Source: Laguncularia racemosa (taxonomy: Eukaryota > Streptophyta > Magnoliopsida > Myrtales > Combretaceae). From it: a stretch of DNA of 64,000 nucleotides. Both the position numbers and the translations under genes were made by a program. The DNA lies in the NCBI GenBank assembly GCA_037954665.1, contig JBBMOL010000081.1:2836313-2900312 (forward strand), given 5' to 3'. Below the pieces are notes generated by a model, which was given only the letters and a program-made list of their open reading frames with translations, did no database searches and was not told the origin of the DNA. This document shows, in pieces, positions 57,701 to 62,365 of the stretch (positions within the stretch are counted from its first letter, which is position 1; each line of letters starts with the position of its first letter).

Positions 57701-59128
57701 AAGCAGAAAGTGCAGTTTTTGACCATGGGCAAGGCTTTTTTGGGTGATGGAGGTAATTTAAGAAGGGTTTTCTGGATTTTGAAGGGTGGTTTTGCAACTT
57801 TGAAAGAGGAGGGACTCTCCTTGGCATTCTAAGGAAAGATGTAAGAACAACAGTAACACAACACCTTATAACTAGAACAAAACTATGAACCTGGAAGAAA
57901 GGATTTTGAAAAGAGCAGGAAGAAAGGACCCAAGAGAAGGTCTCTTAAGGTAGGTATTCTATACAGAAGACGAGGATTTTCTCTCTTCTTCTAAACTTAC
58001 CCATTGGTTAAAGGACCATTTTTCAAATGTTCTCCTTATAGGGAATTATTGCATTCTAGGCTTGGCTTCAATGCTAGGCTAAGCTCCTTACCTGGGCAAC
58101 AGGTACAACATATTGATTGACCAGCTATAGACTCTCAAAGATTATCTAGAAGCCACACCCACATGAGCCTTTCTCCATCAAGCTAGCGCATGACTATATG
58201 AGAATTGCTAAGCATGTACCGAGACGACTTTATTTCATGGCTGGCTTTCCATGGTAGGCTACTTCTGATGGATAAGCCTGTAGGCTTCCTTTGCACAAAA
58301 GAGGAGTAAACAGTGAATCATTTGTTCTTTAATTGTTCCATCTCTAGGGAAGTGTGGATGTTGGTGTTAACTGCTGTGGGTGCATCAACAAATCTGGCAA
58401 AGCAGGCAGATACTGTTACCTTTTTAACCACAGGGCAAGAATTCAGATTGTCAAGGTGTGCAAGCAGGCCTTCGCTGCTGCAGTCTATCTCCTTTGGGAA
58501 GAGAGGAATGATCATAGGGTCGGAAATACTTCTAGCCCTACTTTTGTACCAGTCAGACAAATTTTAAGGTTGTTAATGCTCTAAAGAGGAGCATTTTGTT
58601 GGTTGCCACACTTCCAGTGGGCATTGTCTATTTGGTTGTTTAGTAGTGAAGGACTGTTTGCAATTGTCTGCCTTCTGTAGATATTTCTTTTTGTTAATAA
58701 AATCTTACTGAAATACTGGAGAAAATAAAAAGGAACTCTTAAAAGTTGCATTTAATTGCATGCAACCTAAGTAATAAAACCAGATATATGAGAAAGAATG
58801 TAACATCAGGCAGCACTCCAATTCATAATGGTGAAGTGCTTAAGAAGCAATAGTCACGATGACATTCAATTTACACACCTCAATTTGCTGAAGTTTAGCC
58901 TCTAACAGTTTTTCCCTGTCCTCTTCCTGCAGCAGACAACATATATCAGAGCTCTGGAATTGAGAAAATAAATCCTGATCATCCAACAAGATGCCCTTTT
59001 CTGTACAAATAAATGGATGTGTATAATTGTACCTTTGGAGTCCGAGAATCTGAAGCAGGATGTGCGAGCACAAATACACGATCTATAAGAACGATTACAG
59101 GCTCTTTCCCCAGACTTTTCCATGGAAC
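21648..59128 (-). CDS. SHBY: VPS13/chorein-family protein, SHRUBBY-like, internal part of a spliced gene (13 exons)
   Basis: The joined exons are 59033-59128, 58879-58926, 38591-38641, 36845-36945, 36418-36535, 35510-35611, 35196-35393, 34355-34512, 34055-34213, 24634-24726, 22607-22958, 22424-22537 and 21648-21743. Together they give 1686 nt, or 562 codons, with no stop. Every border is GT-AG and split codons join correctly. Recognisable stretches are VPWKSLGKEPVIVLIDR, SWLGSLIATIIGNLK, VHVRYEDSISHPGYPF, KWALNRSYLVSPINGVLKYH and WWRYAAQASLQQKK. These are typical of the chorein N-terminal region and the following VPS13 N-terminal domain. VPS13 proteins are very large bridge-like lipid-transfer proteins at membrane contact sites. 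The Arabidopsis SHRUBBY protein of this branch is linked to root growth and radial patterning. The first roughly 70 residues and the large C-terminal remainder lie outside the window. The assignment to SHBY rather than other plant VPS13 paralogues is from remembered similarity. Confidence 0.9.
22424..22537 (-). CDS. SHBY: SHBY exon l
   Basis: The exon has 38 codons, phase 0, containing SVSSEQKMNALAASFVSSPV and DWKLSATISPCHVT. The acceptor is CTATTGCAG and the donor GTAAGTTC. It is separated by only 69 bp from exon k. Confidence 0.9.
22607..22958 (-). CDS. SHBY: SHBY exon k
   Basis: This is the largest visible exon at 352 nt. One base completes the tryptophan codon, then 117 codons run from RTTSEDNFESD through TKEEWQAINNLLSYQ and KDMQNMVRFLVTVSIRQAAA to FYGLSAPEGSLAE. 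The acceptor TCTCTTAG lies inside a longer open frame that starts with a methionine further upstream. The in-phase join to exon j decides for this start. The donor is GTTGGTTT. Confidence 0.92.
22995..23236 (+). repeat. Copia-type 5' LTR remnant in a SHBY intron
   Basis: A 242-bp LTR starts TGTCAAGATATG and ends TTTGCTACA. It is followed directly by the primer-binding site TGGTATCAAAGC at 23237. About 270 bp of leader and gag start follow, up to about 23508, where a LINE tail begins. The rest of the element is absent. Confidence 0.72.
23509..24420 (-). mobile_element. LINE-C, 3' fragment
   Basis: On the minus strand the zf-RVT region is readable: WFQKHIPRNFFITWIDIQGR followed by LDKLLVWGIVTRDTRYLCN (near 23860-23990). 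Upstream, GNGDLIGLWYC-like sequence lies near 24280. The left end resembles a LINE 3'UTR. It is strongly 5'-truncated and broken by stops. Confidence 0.7.
24634..24726 (-). CDS. SHBY: SHBY exon j
   Basis: The exon is 93 nt long. It encodes LLAHAKVESVRSKEAAERRR then LQKSSWFSFR, ending with TG of a tryptophan codon. It lies 9.3 kb downstream of exon i. The acceptor is TTTTGTAG and the donor GTATGG. Confidence 0.92.
24727..25560. other. Intronic sequence with TTTTC microsatellite
   Basis: This is the start of the 9.3-kb intron. A (TTTTC)n run lies near 25406-25431. The part 25431-25560 resembles a LINE 3' end on the minus strand (TTTTATTAACGATAATAATA followed by low-complexity sequence), possibly a separate small insertion. 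No gene is seen. Confidence 0.45.
25962..29106 (-). pseudogene. LINE-D ORF2 (endonuclease and reverse transcriptase), broken
   Basis: The start MNLASWNIRGLNDPLK holds the endonuclease W-N box. EGNFYSWSNKQLDNPILKKL and ILSDHLVGVLHM follow near 28430-28560. Reverse transcriptase pieces are IKKAFFDQADNKGPGPYGF near 27800, LVPKIANPTNLADFRLIFCC near 27650, CMLKVDIHKAYDTIN near 27400 and LTHLYFANDFLIF near 27110. There the catalytic FADD box reads FAND. The zf-RVT region MPRHSFILWLAWKRKFHTLD is near 26020. Stops and frameshifts are frequent. Confidence 0.85.
29126..30250 (-). pseudogene. LINE-D ORF1, broken
   Basis: VAVQGAKNWEHTLVGFFLGK and FFYFQFANDTFLNNILERPW form the DUF4283-type core (29896-30243). 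A stop and frameshift lead to VGVSYIASAVGKPIEADMLM and EYQWLPLRYSTC (29464-29874), where the zinc knuckle should be. The third frame 29126-29455 ends in a lysine-rich tail coded by a (CTT)n run at 29157-29180. The stop lies 19 nt before the ORF2 start. Confidence 0.8.
30262..31199 (-). pseudogene. Copia-4 protease and integrase start, broken
   Basis: The protease region at 30750-31145 is open, but its active centre reads VIDLGVINHMI where DSGATDHM is expected, so it would be inactive. The pre-integrase and integrase part reads MGHPSFFALKKLCYQF, then CQFAKHYRQSYVPCVNK and DVWGPCPVTFKIGARYFVTF. It ends in the integrase core near 30385-30262. Reverse transcriptase and RNase H are missing. Confidence 0.83.
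31200..32067 (-). pseudogene. Copia-4 gag, broken
   Basis: The start MGDEQKTVVMTDVV is on the minus strand at 32067. Stops and frameshifts follow. ELNVLLPFNTDIQVQQSQQE and MSFLAGLSQQFEIAKSHIL are readable at 31374-31673. The zinc-knuckle region near 31300 is decayed (CYYYERGHIKCTC). The overall layout equals Copia-2 and Copia-7 gag. Confidence 0.8.
32941..33099 (-). repeat. 5' LTR of Copia-4
   Basis: The 159-bp LTR starts CGTTATGAAATAGGG on the minus strand (the first T of TG has become C) and ends TCTCCAATTTACA. The primer-binding site follows at 32928-32940. Confidence 0.8.
33100..34054. other. Intronic sequence with an unexplained open stretch
   Basis: The plus strand at 33190-33426 has a 78-codon open frame rich in asparagine, glutamine and proline-type residues (TDLVLTRNAGQQNYMQ). 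I recognise no family. The rest (33430-34054) is AT-rich intron sequence. Confidence 0.35.
34055..34213 (-). CDS. SHBY: SHBY exon i
   Basis: The exon is 159 nt long. It completes the cysteine codon, then encodes YRFAWDRIKHLCQLRRRYV and ends with the EKDLDSKVILLW segment. The last two bases, AG, join the first base of the exon at 24634-24726 to make arginine. The acceptor is TGCTTCAG and the donor GTAGAATT. Confidence 0.93.
34355..34512 (-). CDS. SHBY: SHBY exon h
   Basis: The exon is 158 nt long. It begins AQYHDWIKFMEAVSRYRTY and ends DPHLWWRYAAQASLQQKKI plus two bases of a cysteine codon. The WWRYAAQA motif is typical of VPS13 proteins at this point. The donor is GTAAGG. Confidence 0.93.
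35196..35393 (-). CDS. SHBY: SHBY exon g
   Basis: The exon has 66 codons, phase 0, starting IFEDGINEPVG and containing SKWALNRSYLVSPINGVLKY, then PEIPFEKASLAINNVSLTVT. The acceptor is TTTGCACAG. The donor GTCCGCC is weak, but the downstream join in phase to AQYHDWIKF supports it. Confidence 0.9.
35510..35611 (-). CDS. SHBY: SHBY exon f
   Basis: The exon has 34 codons, including LERLAMYHDCDSPPWKIDKR and WEDLNPREWIE. This is the family pattern of an L-x-R-L-A-x-Y strand followed by a W-containing loop. The acceptor is TTAACAG and the donor GTTTGTCTG. Confidence 0.92.
35612..36417. other. SHBY intron without recognised element
   Basis: This is AT-rich intron DNA between exons e and f. I see no coding potential or repeat beyond a short (CA)n at 35880-35890. 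Confidence 0.5.
36418..36535 (-). CDS. SHBY: SHBY exon e
   Basis: The exon is 118 nt long. The first base completes the serine codon from exon d, then 39 codons encode HPGYPFSSGVTLAKLAAVTM and DEQGNETFDASGALDKLRK. The acceptor is TTTTGCAG and the donor GTTAGTTC. Confidence 0.92.
36652..36687 (+). repeat. Poly-G tract in a SHBY intron
   Basis: There are about 23 consecutive G residues at 36652-36674, then a CGGA interruption and a further run of 8 to 9 G. It lies in the 309-bp intron between exons d and e. It is flanked by T-rich DNA on the left and a CT-rich stretch on the right. Confidence 0.85.
36845..36945 (-). CDS. SHBY: SHBY exon d (conserved SWLGSLI...GNLK segment)
   Basis: The exon encodes PPGSSWLGSLIATIIGNLK followed by ISISNVHVRYEDSI, a highly conserved VPS13 N-terminal signature. 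It is 101 nt long and ends with two bases of a serine codon completed in the next exon. The acceptor is CTTGTACAG and the donor GTGATGAG. Confidence 0.93.
36946..38590. other. SHBY intron without recognised element
   Basis: This 1645-bp intron between exons c and d is AT-rich, with a short GGGGGTGGGGGGG stretch near 37460. Nothing coding or repeated was recognised. Confidence 0.5.
38591..38641 (-). CDS. SHBY: SHBY exon c
   Basis: The exon has 17 codons encoding EAEAAAVEALSKSRLAS, which continues the helical linker. The acceptor is ACATGCAG and the donor GTATGG. It is a very small exon standing between a 20.2-kb and a 1.6-kb intron. Its call rests on exact phase joining and on the expected linker sequence of the family. 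Confidence 0.88.
39135..39948. mobile_element. Mutator-type MITE with long terminal inverted repeats
   Basis: The left end GAGATATGTGTCACTTTGC and the right end (reverse complement) GTGATATGTGTCAATTTGC begin inverted repeats of about 105 bp. They share GCAAACTTATTCCTAAAAAA and a later CTAAAATC-CAG...GCGATTT block. The 10-bp direct repeat ATCTTACATA flanks the element at 39125-39134 and 39949-39958, in the 8-11 bp range typical of Mutator-like elements. The element is 814 bp and has no transposase, so it is non-autonomous. Confidence 0.8.
39370..39686. repeat. Internal direct repeat of the Mutator-type MITE
   Basis: Two copies of about 140 bp lie at 39370-39515 and 39549-39686. They share GAAAAGTT, GTTTATAT-AAGTTA, CCATAATAT, TTTGAGTCTACTAT and a final TCAAATTTG. 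The copies are diverged by roughly a quarter of positions. Confidence 0.7.
40130..42405 (+). mobile_element. Copia-5 LTR retrotransposon fragment, left part (integrase and reverse transcriptase)
   Basis: The fragment starts in the pre-integrase zinc region (FKCEHCLLAKF near 40180), so LTR, gag and protease are missing. The integrase is broken by stops up to about 40600. Later open parts are LGTSILNQFWGDAVLTAAYL, then CMFVGYSPIQKGYKCYHP. The reverse transcriptase at 41060-41824 has LVGSKWIFTIKHRADGSIER. That at 41843-42349 has AWFKNFNNTMIHLGY and the active-site box VYVDDMILT. LINE-E interrupts it at 42406, and it resumes at 47966. Confidence 0.85.
42524..46066 (-). CDS. LINE-E ORF2: endonuclease and reverse transcriptase
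   Basis: This is an intact 1180-codon frame. The APE-type endonuclease occupies about residues 1-235, with W6-N7, E36 (LLETKV), Y107, GDFN at 138-141 and SDH at 223-225. A linker leads to the reverse transcriptase, about residues 450-760, with KAPGPDGYTAKFFK, LKVDLQKAFDTI, RGLRQGDPLSPYLFVLGME and the catalytic FADD at about 688-691. The zf-RVT region near the C-terminus shows CFLCQQGPEDHPHLFFNC. L1-type ORF2 nicks target DNA and copies the RNA into it. The start ATG lies 20 nt after the ORF1 stop. All key residues I checked are present, so it could be active, but only sequence is shown here. Confidence 0.95.
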   Translation of the reverse strand: MHIAAWNVRGFNDPIKVSDIKRICNDHKISCIGLLETKVNPRNEASIKNALGTSWQVRINTSDGKRLWLAWRHIEWTVNVESESPQFMHCKLVNRRSNFIFLATFIYASNNSNERRGLWSNIVNIAPTTHPLPWIVLGDFNTTLSPSEKLGGRAHLSDAMVELQNCISQAELEDLSYVGDFFTWSNRQVSNPILRKLDKIMVNQQWLHLLPRTHAQFAPPTLSDHSLAIAHIDTSPAAKKTPFKFFNFWIDHKHFFHIVSSTWGLDIAGCKMFQVTRKLKILKHELCKLNRNAFGHLPLQVELAQSKLQALQGAVHGHGDTSLMEQEKEAYKTYYLLRAAEESLYKQKSRALWLKLGDRNTSFFHKSMKNLYNRSHIRHLFGSDGREVIGDTEIKELAVQHFRKLYECPPSSSNLADVREMVSRKLSHQQCMELSLPFTDDEIKWGFFSQTNDKAPGPDGYTAKFFKATWGIIGKDLLEASKEFLVSGHLLKEINSSIISLVPKVANPSTLGEFRPIACCNVIYKAISKVIAERIKRVLPSLVGSKQAAFIPDRRISDNIFLAQELLAGYRTQTTSPRCTLKVDLQKAFDTIKGDFLMSTLHAMGFPPHLSSLIYQCISTPMFSININGELTGYFPSMRGLRQGDPLSPYLFVLGMEILSSQLRRLAAHPQFSLHWRCRKEKLTHLCFADDLLIFSKGNLQSVSLIKLTLQQFHSMSGLDVNNNKSNIFFSHVLTAVKEAILTLTQYQEGSLPVRYLGIPLSSSKLRKDDYDALLERMLSRVSSWTSRHLSYAGRLQLIKSVLVSLQIHWSSIFMLPKYVIKKMDSLLRNFLWSGNPHMNTKAKVRWNEVCKPLKCGGLGIPDLHLWNKAIQIKHIWSLCREGPKTLWPEWVHSTLLKGRSFWTQKPPATCSWTWKKLLKLRQLVRPCFQWIPNNGLTISLWTDFWLPIGPLDQVFSARAMGNTGLPPTTKLCSLMEGNNWRIPEAVLNMNIQIPASLLPNAIANDHLRWIHSSTGDYTTKSGYAFLSPSPKLAPWTKVIWNKYSIPRHSFILWLAWLHKLTTLDKLESWGMTTSTTCFLCQQGPEDHPHLFFNCSYSRSIWTAVCDHLHCPPHFHNWQGATSLLLTSNGSTSTDFNRRCAALAASVYCIWRVRNNARLGNHIPNWGSVVNQIRAYTSVL
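46087..47792 (-). pseudogene. LINE-E ORF1 (RNA-binding protein) with one in-frame TAG
   Basis: The main frame runs from at least 47640 to 46087 and is open except for one TAG at 46375-46377, after 421 codons from the methionine at 47640. After the TAG, 95 more codons end in the basic tail NRRKKKARKRRRSFT. The DUF4283 core includes NYWDATLVGFFLGRRLPFQL and VFYFRFRHETDLTPIMEKHW. A CCHC-like knuckle CGECLVFGHKC follows. Then comes a glutamine-rich tract coded by CAG/CAA repeats near 46680-46735. The true N-terminus may be MEIPQNPQTG at 47792 in another frame, which would need a frameshift near 47640. Confidence 0.82.
47966..48612 (+). pseudogene. Copia-5, right part (RNase H), broken
   Basis: The sequence resumes with GKLIYLSLTRPNLAYSISL and continues HLEGANHILRYLKGNLGKGL. 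A stop follows, then NANWGGDIKDGKSTLSFCTK, QVNVFCDSKFAISIVKNPVQ and HISSKNQEADIFTKSLSKQL. These are standard Copia RNase H blocks (the first catalytic aspartate region reads VNANW where V-DADW is usual). It ends at about 48612 (GMIDIYS), the usual end of Copia pol, and is fused there to Gypsy-1. No 3' LTR is present. Confidence 0.85.
48613..49305 (+). pseudogene. Gypsy-1 zinc knuckle and protease
   Basis: ARELCFKCDQPFSPSHRC is the retroviral-type knuckle of Gypsy gag. The protease follows with ILVDSGANHNFVSHSLM and the second conserved block VDVILGVAWLKTLGEVRVDW. The open stretch begins in Copia-5 sequence (48577) and ends with a TAG at 49270. Confidence 0.85.
49306..50640 (+). pseudogene. 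Gypsy-1 reverse transcriptase and RNase H, broken
   Basis: IIWPSTSPFSSPVILVKKKD and GSWRFCVD end at a TAG (49567). FLKIDLRSGYHQIRM and VMPFGLTNAPATFQSMMNEI follow, with the active site FVFFDDILVYS, then frameshifts near 49930 and within an A-run at 50177-50186. RNase H opens at 50229, with FIVECDASGRELGAVLQQNN, STHEKELMALVLAIQHWR and VKTDQKSLKHLL. Confidence 0.86.
50641..52205 (+). pseudogene. Gypsy-1 integrase and chromodomain-like end, broken
   Basis: The integrase zinc part (H...H...CAVCQQQK) lies near 50870-51000. The core has SMDFIGGFPKSKGFDVVLVV and IVSDRDPTFVSKFWMELF, the first two catalytic aspartates. A frameshift near 51350 and a stop near 51617 follow. The C-terminal part reads FQILERIGKVAYKLHLPPHC. 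After a stop, HRFKREGQLEIPQVLVQWQD and ASWMDTSVFSSLFPDF resemble a chromodomain-type tail. Confidence 0.82.
52206..55865 (+). mobile_element. LINE-F, L1-type element, 5'-truncated at ORF2 and decayed
   Basis: The element starts almost exactly at the ORF2 ATG and ends in a poly(A) run at 55854-55865 after ATCAATAAAATTTTACTTAT. Its protein and 3' end are of the same family as LINE-E, in the opposite orientation. ORF1 and the 5' region are missing. Confidence 0.88.
52212..55740 (+). pseudogene. LINE-F ORF2, broken
   Basis: The start MMHIAAWNIRGLNDPIK holds the endonuclease W-N box. A TGA comes soon after, then the LLETKVNPTNK block. VLKDFNLTKSPSEKLGGRMQ stands where GDFN is expected, so one endonuclease residue is altered. 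The reverse transcriptase has NQKAPGPDGYSAKFF, CTLKVDLQKAYDTIKWDF, RGLRQGDPISPYLFVLGMEA and LTHLCFANDLIF, so the catalytic FADD is FAND. The zf-RVT part CFLCRQGQEDHSHLFFNC is near 55430. There are several stops and a C-run at 54029-54038. Confidence 0.87.
55866..56060 (+). pseudogene. Copia RNase H scrap
   Basis: GSFLKKSDCRDMKACVDADW and then SLVTWRNKKQLVVEYCVIA match Copia RNase H blocks. The piece is about 195 bp, frameshifted, and starts directly after the LINE-F poly(A), so LINE-F probably inserted beside or into it. Confidence 0.72.
56045..56640 (-). pseudogene. Gypsy gag scrap (Gypsy-2)
   Basis: On the minus strand RQLQQQFEAFMAMYRSDREQ ends in a stop. MLQQLVNLSKEVSTKKGK, LDFPLYNGAVDTLGWLN and EERVEIAAYHVERDVQLLFL follow, then NPLRELVKLKQIGSV. 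This is the retrotransposon gag domain of Ty3/Gypsy elements. It is a fragment, frameshifted near 56340, and unrelated in position and strand to Gypsy-1. Confidence 0.75.
56641..58099. other. Unassigned intronic sequence
   Basis: There are no clear family matches. The minus strand near 57120-57250 reads SLVTHETSSSPHGQVIPYEK, which could be a decayed retroelement piece. The plus strand at 57572-57832 has an 86-codon frame (PKQVKKQKVQFLTMGKAF) that I do not recognise. Confidence 0.35.
58100..58725 (+). mobile_element. LINE-G, 3' fragment
   Basis: Plus-strand AKHVPRRLYFMAGFPW, NHLFFNCSISREVW and CKQAFAAAVYLLWEERNDHR are zf-RVT and C-terminal parts of plant LINE ORF2, in broken frames. The 3'UTR ends GTTAATAAAATCTTACTG near 58715. 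It is strongly 5'-truncated and lies about 150 bp from SHBY exon b. Confidence 0.72.
58879..58926 (-). CDS. SHBY: SHBY exon b
   Basis: The exon has 16 codons encoding EEDREKLLEAKLQQIE, a charged helix that follows the first chorein strands. The acceptor is CTGCTGCAG and the donor GTGTGTAAA. A 106-bp intron separates it from exon a. It joins in phase 0 to the exon at 38591-38641, more than 20 kb away. Confidence 0.92.
59033..59128 (-). CDS. SHBY: SHBY exon a (chorein N-terminal region)
   Basis: The exon has 32 codons, phase 0 at both ends. It encodes the VPWKSLGKEPVIVLI segment, in which the chorein domain turns from its first beta strands into the IDRVFVLAHPA strand. The acceptor is AACTATTAG and the donor GTACAATT. 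The preceding exon should encode the upstream chorein residues and was not found between 59129 and 64000. Confidence 0.92.
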
Positions 59129-59543
59129 CTAATAGTTAAGGGGACAGAGAAAAGTAAGAAATGTCCAAAAAATAATTAGAAGAATTTGCAAGAGAATAAA
59201 CCAATCAGAAAAGAAATCTGAAATCACAATACAAACAAAAGCATGTGTAAAATTGCCCAATTTCCTGTGTATTCATTTCTCATCAGACAAGAATACAATA
59301 TAAAACTAAAAGAAAACAGCACCAATAGGTACCCCACAATTTAAGAGTCCATAAATTTCTGACCAATAGCCATATCTAAAATCATAAACAGCATTTCATA
59401 TACCCAAACCACAAGTACATTGTTTTTGACAAACCAATAAAGCCATCTCTTCAGTCAAAAGCACTTCCTTTTCTTCATAGACACCAGACGAATAACAAGA
59501 CATACAAGAAGGGAAAACTTCTTTCTTCGTGTATGTTATAATA
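59129..59543. other. SHBY intron without recognised element
   Basis: This is AT-rich intron DNA between exon a and Copia-7. No upstream SHBY exon was found here. Confidence 0.5.
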
Positions 59544-59688
59544 TGTTATAGTTTCTAGATTGTAATCATATTTTCTAAATTATAATTAATATAATGTTAG
59601 GTAGAAGTTAGTAAAAGATTTTGTATCTCTATATATGTTGTCCTTGTATTATCAGTGAAGAGATATACAATTACTTATCAAAGTTACA
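59544..59688 (+). repeat. 5' LTR of Copia-7
   Basis: The LTR is about 145 bp, from TGTTATAGTTTCTAG to AAAGTTACA. A second TGTTATAA at 59534 is an alternative start, giving 155 bp. Confidence 0.68.
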
Positions 59689-60246
59689 TAGTATCAGAGC
59701 AATCTAACTATAGGAATTTTTTTTTGAGGGTTTAAGCCTAGCTACCTATTGAGCAGCATTTGTATCCCACACACACCCCGGAGAGTGTTTGTGTTTCTTT
59801 TTTTTCTCACCACCCGTCCAGGTGGAAAGATTGCCGGCCGACGAACTTCTCCGACCAACTCCGACAACCAACGGATCAACGCGTGAGGCTCATGCACCAC
59901 ATAAACCGTCCGCCACTTGTCCTTGTTTTCTATGCGTGGAAGCGCATGTGACCTCCGCTCGTCCACATTTTCTTGTTGGGTCTTCGTGGTACGATATTCT
60001 TCATTCCAATCTCGCCATTTCAAAAATCATCTTGGGACACGTGCTCCTTGCTAAGGTTAGGGTTTCTGGTTTGGGTTTTACTGTTGCTAGGAAATTAATT
60101 TTTTCTTTCAGTTTGGTGTTTTTGAAAACTTGGTTTGTTGGATAAGTTGATTGAGGTGTTTTCTCTAGTTGGAGTTAGCATTTCTGCTTTGGTTTAATCT
60201 TCTAGTGTTGTTTGGTGCTGTTAGTGTTTGTTGTGTGGATTGCTAG

Positions 60247-61370
60247 ATGGCTGAGAATAAATTACATATCATAGATATGGTTCCAATGACAACTAAAATA
60301 ACAGAATAAAAACTTAATGAAGACAACTTTATTGCTTGGAGCAAAAATGTGAGAATATATCTACGAAGCATTAAGAAAGATGATCATCTCACTAATGATC
60401 CACCATTAGATGATACTAGATAAGCATGGTTACGAGACGATACTCATATATTTTTGCAGCTTAGAAACTCTATTGACAATGAGATCATTAATTTAGTTAA
60501 TCATTGTGAGTATGTTAAGTAACTTATGGAATATTTGGAGTTCATGTATTCTGGGAAAGGGAATATTTCCTGTATCTATGACTATATAAAAGTTTTTACC
60601 GTGCTGAGCAACATGATTAGTCTCTTATCACATATCTGATGAATTTTAAGAAGATATAGGAAGAATTAAATGTGTTACTACCTTTTAGCTCTGATGTAAG
60701 AGTTCAACAGACTCAAAGGGAACAGATGGCAGTTATGAGTTTTTTAGCCGGTCTTCATCTAGAGCATGAGTCTGTCAAGTCTCAGATTCTCTCGAGTCCC
60801 GAAGTTTCCTCTCTTCAAGAAACTTTTAAACGAATCATTCGCATAGAAAATCATATAGTTATCACCTCATCTCACAATGTTAGTGCTCTGGTCGGTCAAA
60901 GTACAGGTCAAAATTCCACCAATAAGAGAAGGGGAGATCATATTCAAAGTCAGGAATCAAAGAGAGTTGTTTGCTATTACTGTCATGAGCCAAGGCATAC
61001 AAAGCGTACTTGTAAGAAATTGCAAAATAGTGGCCAGAAGAAGCAGTCAATACTCATTGCCTCCATTGACTCCACATCAAGTTTGTCTTCTGAAAAGACA
61101 ATAACAATTTTTGCTAATAAATATGTCAAATTCTCTCAGTATCAAGAGGCATTGAAGGCTTCATCTCATCATACATCTGCAATTGCTGAATCAGGTAAAT
61201 CAACTTAGTGTCTTCTTTCCTCATCGTCCAAGTGGGTCATTGATTCTGGTGCCACAGATCACATGATAGGTAACCTAAATCTATTCTCCACATACCAACC
61301 ATACACCTCTCCTACAAATGTCACTTTAACAAATGGCTCTATGTCACTTTAACAAATGGCCATGGATCTG
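60247..61370 (+). pseudogene. Copia-7 gag and protease, broken
   Basis: The start MAENKLHIIDMVPMTTK is followed by a stop just before KLNEDNFIAWSKNVRIYLR. Frameshifts follow near 60590. The open part 60672-61208 has VMSFLAGLHLEHESVKSQIL and the knuckle CYYCHEPRHTKRTC. After a TAG the protease centre VIDSGATDHMI is intact near 61240. A 23-bp duplication at 61318-61363 then shifts the frame. Confidence 0.86.
61318..61363 (+). repeat. 23-bp tandem duplication in Copia-7
   Basis: ATGTCACTTTAACAAATGGC occurs at 61318 and again at 61341. The unit length is not a multiple of three, so it breaks the protease frame. Confidence 0.85.
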
Positions 61371-61390
61371 GCACTATTAATCCAACTCCT

Positions 61391-62365
61391 TTGATTTCCT
61401 TATCGTCTGTGTTAAGTTTATCACAATTTTCTTTTAACTTACTATCAGTAAGTCAACTTACTCATGCACTGAATTATTGTATCTCATTTTATTTTGATCA
61501 TTATCTGTTTCAGGATCTTATGACGAAGAAGATTATTGATAAAAGACATGAATTAGGCGGTCTCTATATATTGGATACACAAGTGCCGAGGTCTATTGCA
61601 TGTTCAAGTGTCTTAACACCTTTCCAAGCTCATTGCTAACTTGATCACCCTTCTCTATTTGTGTTAAAGACTATTTATCCACAATTTAATAATGTTTCTA
61701 CCTTAGATTGTGAATCTTGTCATTTTGCTAAACACCACCGTTTGTCTAGTTTACCTAGAGTCAATAAAAAGGCTAGTTTACCTTTTGAATTAGTTCATTC
61801 TGATGTATGGGGTCCATGCCCAGTTGTATCTAAGGCTGGTTTTCGGTATTTTGTTACCTTCGTTGATGATTATTCTCGTATGACTTGGATTTATCTTATG
61901 AAAAATCGTTCAAAGGTGTTTTCACATTTTTTTACCTTTTGTGCTGAAATAAAAACACAATTCAATGTCTCGGTACATATATTAAGAAGTGATAATGCCA
62001 AAAAATATTTCTCTCACTCATTTCAGTCATATATGCTCCAAAATGGTATCCTTCATCAATCTTCCTATGTGGATACACCTTCTCAAAATAAAGTAATTGA
62101 AAGAAAAAAACAGACATCTTCTTGAGACTGCACAAGCACTTCTATTTCAAATGCATGTTCCTAAATAATTTTGGACTGATGCAATCTCCACTGCCTGTTT
62201 TTTTATTAATCGTCTCCCTTCATCTATTCTACAAGGTGAAACTCCTTATACAATATTGTTTCCTACGAAGTCGTCGTTTCCTATTGAACCTAAGATATTT
62301 GGTGGTACTTGTTTTGTTCGTGATGTCCGCCCTCGGGTTACTAAACTTGATCCTAAATCTCTCAA
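61391..62365 (+). pseudogene. Copia-7 integrase, broken
   Basis: The pre-integrase part has SVSQLTHALNYCISFYF and CESCHFAKHHRLSSLPRVNK. The core starts VHSDVWGPCPVVSKAGFRYF and has TFVDDYSRMTWIYLMKNRSK, then ILRSDNAKKYFSHSF. A frameshift near 62100 precedes LPSSILQGETPYTILFPTKS-like sequence in another frame. Confidence 0.85.
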
